Shown one piece after another: positions 1-12,809 of a stretch of DNA of 64,000 bases. Made by a program: the position numbers and the translations under genes. The DNA lies in assembly GCA_964036315.1 (NCBI GenBank), contig OZ038485.1, positions 74,005,548 to 74,069,547 of the forward strand, in the 5' to 3' direction. This stretch comes from Acanthosepion esculentum (Eukaryota > Mollusca > Cephalopoda > Sepiida > Sepiidae). Each line of letters begins with the position of its first letter. Position 1 is the first letter of the stretch. The notes under the pieces are model-generated. The model searched no databases. It worked only from the letters and a program-made list of their open reading frames with translations, and had not been told where the DNA came from.

Positions 1-2060
1 AATGATGAAAATCAGAAGTACATTTCCATAGATTTATTTAGTTTTATACGAAATGACGAAAATCAGAAGTACTTTTCCATAGATTTATGTAGTTTTATAC
101 AAAATGATGAAAATCAGAAGTACATATAAATAGATTTATTTAGTTTTATAGAAAATGATGAAAATCAGAAGTACATTTCCATAGATTTATTTAGTTTTAT
201 AAAAAATGATGAAAATCAGAAGTACATTTCCATAGATTTATTTAGTTTTATACAAAATGATGAAAATCAGAAGTACATATAAATAGATTTATTCAGTTTT
301 ATACAAAATGATGAAAATCAGAAGTACATATAAATAGATTTATTTAGTTTTATACAAAATGATGAAAATCAGAAGTACATATAAATAGATTTATTTAGTT
401 TTATACAAAATGATGAAAATCAGAAGTACATTTCCATAGATTTATTTAGTTTTATACAAAATGATGAAAATCAGATGTACATTTACATAGATTTATTTAG
501 TTTTATACAAAATGATGAAAATCAGAAGTACATATAAATAGATTTTTTTAGTTATATACAAAATAATTAAAATCAGAAGTACTTATGAATAGATTTATTT
601 AGTTTTATACAAAATGATGAAAATCAGAAGTACATATAAATAGATTTATTTAGTTTTATACAAAATGATTAAAATCAGATGTTCATTTCCATAGATTTAT
701 TTAGTTTTATACAAAATGATGAAAATCAGAAGTACATGTCCATAGATTTATTCAGTTTTATACAAAATGATGAAAATCAGAAGTACATTTCCATAGATTT
801 ATTTAGTTTTATACAAAATGATGAAAATCAGATGTACATTTACATAGATTTATTTAGTTTTATACAAAATGATGAAAATCAGAAGTACATATAAATAGAT
901 TTTTTTAGTTATATACAAAATGATTAAAATCAGAAGTACTTATAAATAGATTTATTTAGTTTTATACAAAATGATGAAAATCAGAAGTACATATAAATAG
1001 ATTTATTTAGTTTTATACAAAATGATTAGAATCAGAAGTACATTTCCATAGATTTATTTAGTTTTATACAAAATGATGAAAATCAGAAGTACATGTCCAT
1101 AGATTTATTCAGTTTTATACAAAATGATGAAAATCAGAAGTACATTTCCATAGATTTATTTACTTTTATACAAAATGATTAAAATCAGAAGTACATTTCC
1201 ATAGATTTATTTAGTTTTATACAAAATGACGAAAATCAGAAGTACTTTTCCATAGATTTATGTAGTTTTATACAAAATGATGAAAATCAGAAGTACATAT
1301 AAATAGATTTATTTAGTTTTATAGAAAATGTTGAAAATCAGAAGTACATTTCCATAGATTTATTTAGTTTTATACAAAATGATGAAAATCAGAAGTACAT
1401 TTCCATAGATTTATTTAGTTTTATAAAAAATGATGAAAATCAGAAGTCCATATAAATAGATTTATTTAGTTTCATACAAAATGATGAAAATCCGAAGTAC
1501 ATATAAATAGATTTATTTAGTTTTATACAAAATGATGAAATTCAGAAGTACATATAAATAGATTTATTTAGTTTTATACAAAATTATGAAAATCAGAAGT
1601 ACATTTCCATAGATTTATTTAGTTTTATACAAAATGATGAAAATCAGAAGTACATATGAATAGATTTATTTAATTTTATACAAAATGATGAAAATCAGAA
1701 GTACATATAAATAGATTTATTTAATTTTATACAAAATGAAGAAAATCAGAAGTACATATAAATAGATTTATTTAGTTTTATACAAAATGATGAAAATCAG
1801 AAGTACATTTCCATAGATTTATATAGTTTTATACAAAATGATGAAAATAAGATGTACATTTCCATAGATTTATTTAGTTTTATACAAAATGATGAAAATC
1901 AGAAGTACATGTCCATAGATTTATTCAGTTTTATACAAAATGATGAAAATCAGAAGTACATTTCCATAGATTTATTTAGTTTTATACAAAATGATGAAAA
2001 TCAGAAGTACATTTCCATAGATTTATTTAGTTTTTTACAAAATGATGAAAATCAGAAGTA
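1..2060. repeat. 23-monomer (1,173 bp) duplication, left part of window
   Basis: Landmarks recur at exactly 1,173 bp = 23 x 51. AATGACGAAAATCAG followed by TACTTTTCCATAG and a TTTATGTAG variant sits near base 52 and again near 1,225. The TTTTATAGAAAATG monomer near 150 recurs near 1,323. The block containing AGTACATGTCCATAG near 733 recurs near 1,906. Similarity is mosaic: 541-600 does not match its 1,173-bp partner. This suggests later exchange inside one copy. The left boundary is cut by the window edge. The segment holds no gene; the two 71-codon open stretches at 679 and 1,852 are the same run of stop-free monomers in the two copies. Confidence 0.85.
484..960. repeat. 7-monomer (357 bp) local duplication
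   Basis: A distinctive linked pair, GATTTTTTTAG followed by TTATATACAAAAT, occurs at 541 and again at 898, exactly 357 bp = 7 x 51 apart. In both copies it is preceded by a C-type monomer (AGATGTACATTTACATAG) and followed by a monomer with TACTTAT. The copies differ by point changes such as AATAATTAAAATC versus AATGATTAAAATC, so this is a short tandem duplication nested inside the 23-monomer one. Confidence 0.85.
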
Positions 2061-2109
2061 CATATAAATAGATTTATTTAGTTTTATACAAAATGATGAA
2101 AATCAGAAG

Positions 2110-4130
2110 TACATTTCCATAGATTTATTTAGTTTTATACAAAATGATGAAAATCAGATGTACATTTCCATAGATTTATTTAGTTTAATACAAAATGATG
2201 AAAATCAGAAGTACATTTCCATAGATTTATTTAGTTTTAAACAAAATGATGATAATCAGAAGTACATATAAATAGATTTATCTAGTGTTATACAAAATGA
2301 TGAAAATCAGAAGTACATATAGATTTATTTAGTTTTATACAAAATGATGAAAATCCGAAGTACATATAAACAGATTTATTTAGTTTTATACAAAATGATG
2401 AAAATCAGAAGTACATATAAATAGATTTATTTAGTTTTATACAAAATGATGAAAATCACAAGTACATTTCCATAGATTTATTTAGTTTTATACAAAATGA
2501 GTAAAATCAGAAGTACATATGAATAGATTTATTTTCTTTTATACAAAATGATGAAAATCAGAAGTACATATATATAGATTTATTTAGTTTTATACAAAAT
2601 GATGAAAATCAGAAATACATATAAATAGATTTATTTAGTTTTATACAAAATGATGAAAATCAGAAGTACATTTCCATAGATTTATTTAGTTTTAAACAAA
2701 ATGATGAAAATTAGATGTACATTTACATAGATTTATTTAATTTTATACAAAATGATTAAAATCAGAAGTACATATAAATAGATTTATTTAGTTTTATACA
2801 AAATGATTAAAATCAGAAGTACGTATAAATAGATTTATTTAGTTTTATACAAAATGATGAAAATCAGAAGTACATATAAATAGATTTATTTAGTTTTATA
2901 CAAAATGATTAAAATCAGAAGTACATTTCCATAGATTTATTTAGTTTTATACAAAATGATGAAAATCAGAAGTACATTTCCATAGATTTATTTAGTTTTA
3001 TACAAAATGATGAAAATCAGAAGTACATTTCCATAGATTTATTTAGTTTTATACAAAATGATGAAAATCAGAAGTAAATTTCCATAGATTTATTTAGTTT
3101 TATACAAAATGATGAAAATCAGATGTACATTTCCATAGATTTATTTAGTTTAATACAAAATGATGAAAATCAGAAGTTCATTTCCATAGATTTATTTAGT
3201 TTTATACAAAATGAAGATAATCAGAAGTACATATAAATAGATTTATCTAGTTTTATACAAAATGATGAAAATCAGAAGTACATATAAATAGATTTATTTA
3301 GTTTTATACAAAATGATGAAAATCATAAGTACATTTCCATAGATTTATTTACTTTTATACAAAATGATGAAAATCAGAAGTACATATAGATTTATTTAGT
3401 TTTATACAAAATGATGAAAATCCGAAGTACATATAAACAGATTTATTTAGTTTTATACAAAATGATGAAAATCAGAAGTACATATAAATAGATTTATTTA
3501 GTTTTATACAAAATGATGAAAATCAGAAGTACATTTCCATAGATTTATTTAGTTTTATACAAAATGATGAAAATCAGAAGTACATATGAATAGATTTATT
3601 TATTTTTATACTAAATGATGAAAATCAGAAGTACATATAAATAGATTTATTTAGTTTTATACAAAATGATGAAAATCAGAAATACATATAAATAGATTTA
3701 TTTAGTTTTATACAAAATGATGAAAATCAGAAGTACATTTCCATAGATTTATTTAGTTTTAAACAAAATGATGAAAATCAGATGTACATTTACATAGATT
3801 TATTTAATTTTATACAAAATGATGAAAATCAGATGTACATATAAATAGATTTATTTAGTTTTATACAAAATGATAAAAATCAGTAGTACGTATAAATAGA
3901 TTTATTTAGTTTTATACAAAATGATGAAAATCAGAAGTACATATAAATAGATTTATTTAGTTTTATACAAAATGATTAAAATCAGAAGTACATTTCCAAT
4001 GAAATTTATTTAGTTTTATACAAAATGATGAAAATCAGAAGTACATTTCCATAGATTTATTTAGTTTTATACAAATTGATGAAAATCAGAAGTACATTTC
4101 CATAGATTTATTTAGTTTTATATTAAATGA
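2110..4130. repeat. Paired ~1-kb cassette with 47-bp short monomers
   Basis: Two diverged copies lie side by side. Shared marks in order are TTTAGTTTAATAC, GATGATAATCAG, TTTATCTAG, a 4-bp-shortened monomer (ACATATAGATTT instead of ACATATAAATAGATTT, near 2,320 and 3,387), ATCCGAAGTAC with ATATAAACAG, CAGAAATACATATAAATAG and a C-type monomer with TTTAATTTTATAC. The offset is 965 bp before the short monomer and 1,067 bp after it, because the second copy carries two extra whole monomers there. Near 3,997 a monomer reads TTTCCAATGAAATTTATTT, a 2-bp gain. No gene is present. Confidence 0.85.
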
Positions 4131-6150
4131 TGAAAATCAGAAGTACATATAAATAGATTTATTTAGTTTTATACAAAATGATGAAAATCAGAAGTACATA
4201 TAAATAGATTTATTTAGTTTTATACAAAATGATGAAAATCAGAAGTACATATAAATAGATTTATTTAGTTTTATACAAAATGATGAAAATCAGAAGTACA
4301 TATAAATAGATTTATTTAGTTTTATACAAAATGATGAAAGTCAGAAGTACATATAAATAGACATATTTAGTTCTATACAAAATGATGAAAATCAGAAGTA
4401 CATTTCCATAGATTTATTTACTTTTATACAAAATGATGAAAATCAGAAGTACATTTCCATATATTTATTTAGTTTTTTACAAAATGATGAAAATCAGAAG
4501 TACTTTTCAATAGATTTATTTAGTTTTATACAAAATGATGAAAATCAGAAGTACATATAAATAGATTTATTTAGTTTTATACAAAATGATGTAAATCAGA
4601 AGTAAATTTCCATAGATTTATTTAGTTTTATACAAAATGATGAAAATCAGAAGTACATTTCCATAGATTTATTTAGTTTTATACAAAATGATGAAAATCA
4701 GATGTACATATAAATAGATTTATTTAGTTTTATACAAAATGATGAAAATCCGAAGTACATATAAATAGATTTATTTAGTTTTATACAAAATGATGAAAAT
4801 CAGAAGTACATATAAATAGATTTATTTAGTTTTATACAAAATGATGAAAATCAGAAGTATATTTCCATAGATTTATTTAGTTTTATACAAAATGATGAAA
4901 ATCAGAAGTACATATAAATAGATTTATTTAGTTTTATACAAAATGATGAAAATTAGAAGTACATTTCCATAGATTTATTTAGTTTTATACAAAATGATGA
5001 AAATCAGAAGTACATATAAATAGATTTATTTAGTTTTATACAAAATGATGAAAATCAGAAGTACATATAAAGTGATTTATTTAGTTTTATACAAAATGAT
5101 GAAAATCACAAGTACATTTCCATAGATTTATTTAGTTTTATACAAAATGATGAAAATCAGAATTACATATAAATAGATTTATTTAGTTTTATACAAAATG
5201 ATGAAAATCAGAAGTACATTTCCATAGATTTATTTAGTTTTATACAAAATGATGATAATCAGAAGTACATATGTATAGATTTATTTAGTTTTATACAAAA
5301 TGATGAAAATCAGAAGTACATATAAATAGATTTATTTAGTTTTATACAAAATGATGAAAATCAGAAGTACATTTCCATAGATTTATTTAGTTTTATACAA
5401 AATGATGAAAATCAGAAGTACATTTTCATATATTTATTTAGTTTTATACAAAATGATGAAAATCAGAAGTACATATAAATAGATTATTTCGTTTTATACA
5501 AAATGATTAAAATCAGAAGTACGTATAAATAGATTTATTTAGTTTTATACAAAATGATGAAAATCAGAAGTACATATGAATAGATTTATTTACTTTTATA
5601 CAAAATGATGAAAATCAGAAGTACATATAAATAGATTTATTTAATTTTATACAAAATGAAGAAAATCAGAAGTACATATAAATAGATTTATTTAGTTTTA
5701 TACAAAATGATGAAAATCAGAAGTACATATAAATAGATTTATTTAGTTTTATACAAAATGATGAAAATCAGAAGTACATATAAATAGACATATTTAGTTC
5801 TATACAAAATGATGAAAATCAGAAGTACATTTCCAGAGATTTCTTTAGTTTTATACAAAATGATGAAAATCAGAAGTAAATTTCCATAGATTTATTTAGT
5901 TTTATACAAAATGATGAAAATCAGAATTACATATAAATAGATTTATTTAGTTTTATACAAAATGATGAAAATCAGAAGTACATTTCCATAGATTTATTTA
6001 GTTTTATACAAAATGATGATAATCAGAAGTACATATGTATAAATTTATTTAGTTTTATACAAAATGATGAAAATCAGAAGTACATATAAATAGATTTATT
6101 TAGTTTTATACAAAATGATGAAAATCAGAAGTACATTTCCATAGATTTAT
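4131..6150. repeat. Mixed monomers with first GACATATTTAG / TTCCAGAG cassettes
   Basis: Satellite monomers without a single dominant higher-order period. 4,140-4,350 is a run of consecutive B (TATAA) monomers ending in ATAGACATATTTAG and TTCTATACAAAATG at 4,360; the same end mark recurs at about 5,788, followed by TTTCCAGAGATTTC. An AAAGTGATTTATTTAG variant with ATCACAAGTAC occurs near 5,070. A 1-bp deletion (AGATTATTTCG) lies near 5,484. Nothing else is visible. Confidence 0.8.
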
Positions 6151-8420
6151 TTAGTTTTATACAAAATGATGAAAATCAGAAGTACATTTCCATAGATTTA
6201 TTTAGTTTTATACAAAATGATGAAAATCAGAAGTACATATGAATAGATTTATTTACTTTTATACAAAATGATGAAAATCAGAAGTACTTATAAATAGATT
6301 TATTTAATTTTATACAAAATGATGAAAATCAGAAGTACATATAAATAGATTTATTTAGTTTTATACAAAATGATGAAAATTAGATGTACATTTCCATAGA
6401 TTTATTTAGTTTTATACAAAATGATGAAAATCAGAAGTACATTTCCATAGATTTATTTAGTTTTATACAAAATGATGAAAATCAGAAGTACATATAAATA
6501 GATATATTTACTTTTATACAGAATGATGAAAATCAGAAGTACATTTCCATAGATTTATTTAGTTTTATACAAAATGATGAAAATCAGAAGTACATATAAA
6601 GTGATTTATTTAGTTTTATACAAAATGATGAAAATCACAAGTACATTTCCATAGATTTATTTAATTTTATACATAATGATGAAAATCAGAATTACATATA
6701 AATAGATTTATTTAGTTTTATACAAAATGATGAAAATCAGAAGTACATTTCCATAGATTTATTTAGTTTTATACAAAATGATGATAATCAGAAGTACATA
6801 TGTATAGATTTATTTAGTTTTATACAAAATGATGAAAATCAGAAGTACATATAAATAGATTTATTTAGTTTTATACAAAATGATGGAAATCAGAAGTACA
6901 TTTCCATAGATTTATTTAGTTTTATACAAAATGATGAAAATCTGAAGTACATTTCCATAGATTTATTTAGTTTTATACAAAATGACTAAAATCAGAAGTA
7001 CATATAAATAGATTATTTTGTTTTATACAAAATGATTAAAATCAGAAGTACGTATAAATAGATTTATTTAGTTTTATACAAAATGATGAAAATCAGAAGT
7101 ACATATGAATAGATTTATTTACTTTTATACAAAATGATGAAAATCAGAAGTACATATAAATAGATTTATTTAATTTTATACAAAATGAAGAAAATCAGAA
7201 GTACATATAAATAGATTTATTTAGTTTTATACAAAATGATGAAAATCAGAAGTACATATAAATAGATTTATTTAGTTTTATACAAAATGATGAAAATCAG
7301 AAGTACATTTCCATAGATTTATTTAGTTTTATACAAAATGATGAAAATCAGAAGTACATATGAATAGATTTATTTACTTTTATACAAAATGATGAAAATC
7401 AGAAGTACTTATAAATAGATTTATTTAATTTTATACAAAATGATGAAAATCAGAAGTACATATAAATAGATTTATTTAGTTTTATACAAAATGATGAAAA
7501 TTAGATGTACATTTCCATAGATTTATTTAGTTTTATACAAAATGATGAAAATCAGAAGTACATTTCCATAGATTTATTTAGTTTTATACAAAATGATGAA
7601 AATCAGAAGTACATATAAATAGATATATTTACTTTTATACAGAATGATGAAAATCAGAAGTACATTTCCATAGATTTATTTAGTTTTATACAAAATGATG
7701 AAAATCAGAAGTACATATAAAGTGATTTATTTAGTTTTATACAAAATGATGAAAATCACAAGTACATTTCCATAGATTTATTTAATTTTATACATAATGA
7801 TGAAAATCAGAATTACATATAAATAGATTTATTTAGTTTTATACAAAATGATGAAAATCAGAAGTACATTTCCATAGATTTATTTAGTTTTATACAAAAT
7901 GATGATAATCAGAAGTACATATGTATAGATTTATTTAGTTTTATACAAAATGATGAAAATCAGAAGTACATATAAATAGATTTATTTAGTTTTATACAAA
8001 ATGATGGAAATCAGAAGTACATTTCCATAGATTTATTTAGTTTTATACAAAATGATGAAAATCAGAAGTACATTTCCATAGATTTATTTAGTTTTATACA
8101 AAATGACTAAAATCAGAAGTACATATAAATAGATTATTTTGTTTTATACAAAATGATTAAAATCAGAAGTACGTATAAATAGATTTATTTAGTTTTATAC
8201 AAAATGATGAAAATCAGAAGTACATATGAATAGATTTATTTACTTTTATACAAAATGATGAAAATCAGAAGTACATATAAATAGATTTATTTAATGTTAT
8301 ACAAAATGAAGAAAATCAGAAGTACATATAAATAGATTTATTTAGTTTTATACAAAATGATGAAAATCAGAAGTACATATAAATAGATTTATTTAGTTTT
8401 ATACAAAATGATGAAATTCA
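6150..8420. repeat. 22-monomer tandem duplication (1,121 bp)
   Basis: Two adjacent copies of about 1.12 kb meet near 7,290. Landmarks repeat at 1,121 bp: ATATGAATAG with TTTACTTTTATAC (6,240 and 7,361), AAAGTGATTTATTTAG (6,599 and 7,720), TTTATACATAATG, GATGGAAATCAG, AATGACTAAAATCAG and AGATTATTTTGTTTTATAC. The offset is 22 x 51 minus 1 because each copy carries the same 1-bp deletion in AGATTATTTTG (near 7,014 and 8,143), so the deletion predates the duplication. Few differences separate the copies, for example AATCTGAAG versus AATCAGAAG near 6,950 / 8,070. An older relative lies about 1,529 bp upstream of the first copy. Confidence 0.9.
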
Positions 8421-11400
8421 GAAGTACATTTCCATAGATTTATTTACTTTTATACAAAATGATGAAAATCAGAAGTACATTTCCATAGATTTATTTAGTT
8501 TTTTAAAAAATGATGAAAATCAGAAGTACTTTTCCATAGATTTATTTAGTTTTATACAAAATGATGAAAATCAGAAGTACATATAAATAGATTTATTTAG
8601 TTTTATACAAAATGATGAAAATCAGAAGTACATTTCCATAGATTTATTTAGTTTTATACAAAATGATGATAATCGGAAGTACATATGTATAGATTTATTT
8701 AGTTTTATACAAAATGATGAAAATCAGAAGTACATATAAATAGATTTATTTAGTTTTATGAAAAATGATGAAAATCAGACGTACATTTCCATAGATTTAT
8801 TTAGTTTTATACAAAATGATGAAAATCAGAAGTACATATAAATAGATTATTTAGTTTTATACAAAATGATTAAAATCAGATGTACGTATAAATAGATTTA
8901 TTTAGTTTTATACAAAATGATGAAAATCAGAAGTACATATGAATAGATTTATTTACTTTTATACAAAATGATGAAAATCAGAAGTACATATAAATAGATT
9001 TATTTAGTTTTATACAAAATGATGAAAATCAGAAGTACATATAAATAGATTTATGTAGTTTTATACAAAATGATGAAAATCAGAAGTACATATAAATAGA
9101 TTTATGTAGTTTTATACAAAATGATGAAAATCAGAAGTACATATAAATGGATTTATTTAGTTTTATACAAAATGATGAAAATCAGAAGTACATATAAATA
9201 GATTTATTTAGTTTTATACAAAATGATGAAAATCAGAAGTACATATAAATAGACATATTTAGTTCTATACAAATTGATGAAAATCAGAAGTACCTTTCCA
9301 GAGATTTATTTAGTTTTATACAAAATGATGAAAATCAGAAGTACATTTCCATAGATTTATTTAGTTTTATACAAAATGAAGAAAATCAGAAGTACATATA
9401 AATAGATTTATTTAGTTTTATACAAAATGATGAAAATCAGAAGTACATATAAATAGATTTATTTAGTTTTATACAAAATGATGAAAATCAGAAGTACATA
9501 TAAATAGATTTATGTAGTTTTATACAAAATGATGAAAATCAGAAGTACATATAAATGGATTTATTTAGTTTTATACAAAATGATGAAAATCAGAAGTACA
9601 TATAAATAGACATATTTAGTTCTATACAAATTGATGAAAATCAGAAGTACATTTCCAGAGATTTATTTAGTTTTATACAAAATGATGAAAATCAGAAGTA
9701 AATTTCCATAGATTTATTTAGTTTTATTCAAAATGATGAAAATCAGAAGTACATTTCCATAGATTTATTTCGTTTTATACAAAATGATGAAAACCAGAAG
9801 TACATTTCGATAGATTTATTTAGTTTTATACAAAATGATGAAAATCAGAAGTACATATAAATAGATTTATTTAGTTTTATACAAAATGATGAAAATCAGA
9901 TGTACGTATAAATAGATTTATTTAGTTTTATACAAAATGATGAAAATCCGAAGTACATATGAATAGATTTATTTACTTTTATACAAAATGATGAAAATCA
10001 GAAGTACATATAAGTAGATTTATTTAATTTTATACAAAATGAAGAAAATCAGAAGTACATAGAAATAGATTTATTTAGTTTTATACAAAATGATGAAAAT
10101 CAGAAGTACATATAAATAGATTTATTTAGTTTTATACAAAATGATGAAAATCAGAAGTACATATAAATAGATTTATTTAGTTTTATACAAAATGATGAAA
10201 ATCAGAAGTACATATAAATAGACATATTTAGTTCTATACAAATTGATGAAAATCAGAAGTACATTTCCAGAGATTTATTTAGTTTTATACAAAATGATGA
10301 AAATCAGAAGTAAATTTCCATAGATTTATTTAGTTTTATACAAAATGATGGAAATCAGAAGTACATTTCCATAGATTTATTTCGTTTTATACAAAATGAT
10401 GAAAACCAGAAGTACATTTCGATAGATTTATTTAGTTTTATACAAAATGATGAAAATCAGAAGTACATATAAATAGATTTATTTAGTTTTATACAAAATG
10501 ATGAAAATCAGAAGTACATATAAATAGATTTATTTAGTTTTATACAAAATGATGAAAATCAGAAGTACATTTCCATATATTTATTTACTTTTATACAAAA
10601 TGATGAAAATCATAAGTACATTTCCATAGATTTATTTAGTTTTTTACAAAATGATGAAAATCAGAAGTACTTTTCCATAGACTTATTTAGTTTTATACAA
10701 AATGATGAAAATCAGAAGTACATATAAATAGATTTATTTAGTTTTATACAAAATGATGAAAATCAGAAGTAAATTTCCATAGATTTATTTAGCTTTATAC
10801 AAAATGATGAAAATCAGAAGTACATTTCCATAGATTTATTTAGTTTTATACAAAATGATGAAAATCAGAAGTACATATGAATAGATTTATTTACTTTTAT
10901 ACAAAATGATGAAAATCAGAAGTACATATAAATAGATTTATTTAATTTTATACAAAATGATGAAAATCAGAAGTACATATAAATAGATTTATTTAGTTTT
11001 ATACAAAATGATGAAAATCAGAAGTACATATAAATAGATATATTTACTTTTATACAGAATGATGAAAATCAGAAGTACATTTCCATAGATTTATTTAGTT
11101 TTATACAAAATGATGAAAATCAGAAGAACATATAAAGAGATTTATTTAGTTTTATACAAAATGATGAAAATCAGAAGTACATATAAATAGATTTATTTAG
11201 TTTTATACAAAATGATGAAAATCAGAAGTACATTTCCATAGATTTTTATTTAGTTTTATACAAAATGATGAAAATCAGAAGTACATTTCCATAGATTTAT
11301 TTAGTTTTATACAAAATGATGAAAATCAGAAGTACATATAAATGGATTTATTTAGTTTTATACAAAATGATGAAAATCAGAAGTACATATAGATAGATTT

Positions 11401-11780
11401 ATTTAGTTTTATACAAAATGATGAAAATCAGAAGTACATTTCCATAGATTTATTTAGTTTTATACAAAATGATTAAAATCAGAAGTACATATCAATAGAT
11501 TTATTTAGTTTTATACAAAATGATGAAAATAAGAAGTACATTTCCATAGATTTATTTAGTTTTATACAAAATGATGAAAATCAGAAGTACATTTCCATAG
11601 ATTTATTTAGTTTATTACAAAAAGATGAAAATCAGAAGTACATATGAATAGATTTATTTAGTTTTATACAAAATGATGAAAATCAGAAGTACATTTCCAT
11701 AGATTTATTTAGTTTTATACAAAATGATGAAAATCAGAAGTACATTTCCATAGATTTATTTAGTTTTATACAAAATGATG
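8420..11780. repeat. Repeated B-run plus GACATATTTAG cassettes
   Basis: The cassette marked by ATAGACATATTTAG then TTCTATACAAA(T/A)TG then TTCCAGAG occurs at 9,252, 9,609 and 10,221, spaced 357 bp (7 monomers) and 612 bp (12 monomers). Downstream marks are AGTAAATTTCCATAG, TTTCGTTTTATAC, GAAAACCAGAAG and TTTCGATAG. Runs of TATAA-type monomers precede each cassette. A 1-bp deletion lies near 8,850 (AGATTATTTAG) and a 2-bp gain near 11,243 (AGATTTTTATTTAG). No coding potential is seen. Confidence 0.82.
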
Positions 11781-12790
11781 AAAATCAGAAGTACATATAA
11801 ATAGATTTTTTAGTTTTATACAAAATGATTAAAATCAGAAGTACGTATAAATAGATTTATTTAGTTTTATACAAAATGATGAAAATCAGAAGTACATATG
11901 AATAGATTTATTTACTTTTATACAAAATGATGAAAATCAGAAGTACATATAAGTAGATTTATTTAATTTTATACAAAATGAAGAAAATCAGAAGTACATA
12001 TAAATAGATTTATTTAATTTTATACAAAATGATGAAAATCAGAAGTACATATAAATAGATTTTTTAGTTTTATACAAAATGATTAAAATCAGAAGTACGT
12101 ATAAATAGATTTATTTAGTTTTATACAAAATGATGAAAATCAGAAGTACATATGAATAGATTTATTTACTTTTATACAAAATGATGAAAATCAGAAGTAC
12201 ATATAAGTAGATTTATTTAATTTTATACAAAATGAAGAAAATCAGAAGTACATATAAATAGATTTATTTAATTTTATACAAAATGATGAAAATCAGAAGT
12301 ACATTTCCATAGATTTATTTAGTTTTATACAAAATGATGAAAATCAGAAGTACATATAAGTAGATTTATTTAATTTTATACAAAATGAAGAAAATCAGAA
12401 GTACATATAAATAGATTTATTTAATTTTATACAAAATGATGAAAATCAGAAGTACATATAAATAGATTTTTTAGTTTTATACAAAATGATTAAAATCAGA
12501 AGTACGTATAAATAGATTTATTTAATTTTATACAAAATGAAGAAAATCAGAAGTACATATAAATAGATTTATTTACTTTTATACAAAATGATGAAAATCA
12601 GAAGTACATATAAGTAGATTTATTTAATTTTATACAAAATGAAGAAAATCAGAAGTACATATAAATAGATTTATTTAATTTTATACAAAATGATGAAAAT
12701 CAGAAGTACATTTCCATAGATTTATTTAGTTTTATACAAAATGATGAAAATCAGAAGTATATTTCCATAGATTTATTTAGTTTTATACAA
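11780..12790. repeat. Short-period local amplification marked by GATTTTTTAG
   Basis: A shortened monomer containing GATTTTTTAG (1 bp lost) occurs at 11,804, 12,058 and 12,465. The spacings are 254 and 407 bp, which are 5 and 8 monomers minus the 1-bp deletion. Each is followed by GATTAAAATCAG with TACGTATAAATAG. The blocks between carry ATATAAGTAGATTT with TTTAATTTTATAC and AATGAAGAAAATC. The deletion was therefore copied along with flanking monomers, an example of recent local expansion by a few monomers at a time. Confidence 0.85.
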
Positions 12791-12809
12791 AATAATGAAA
12801 ATCAGAAGT

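Noticed and set aside
679..894. 71-codon open reading frame of four 17-residue repeats
   Set aside because: It is a chance run of stop-free A/C monomers starting at an ATG made by an AGATG variant and ending at the TAA of the next B monomer. There is no gene context, and the frame is closed almost everywhere else in the array.
1852..2067. Second 71-codon open reading frame with almost the same translation
   Set aside because: It lies exactly 1,173 bp (23 monomers) after the first and is its copy in the local duplication, not independent evidence of coding.
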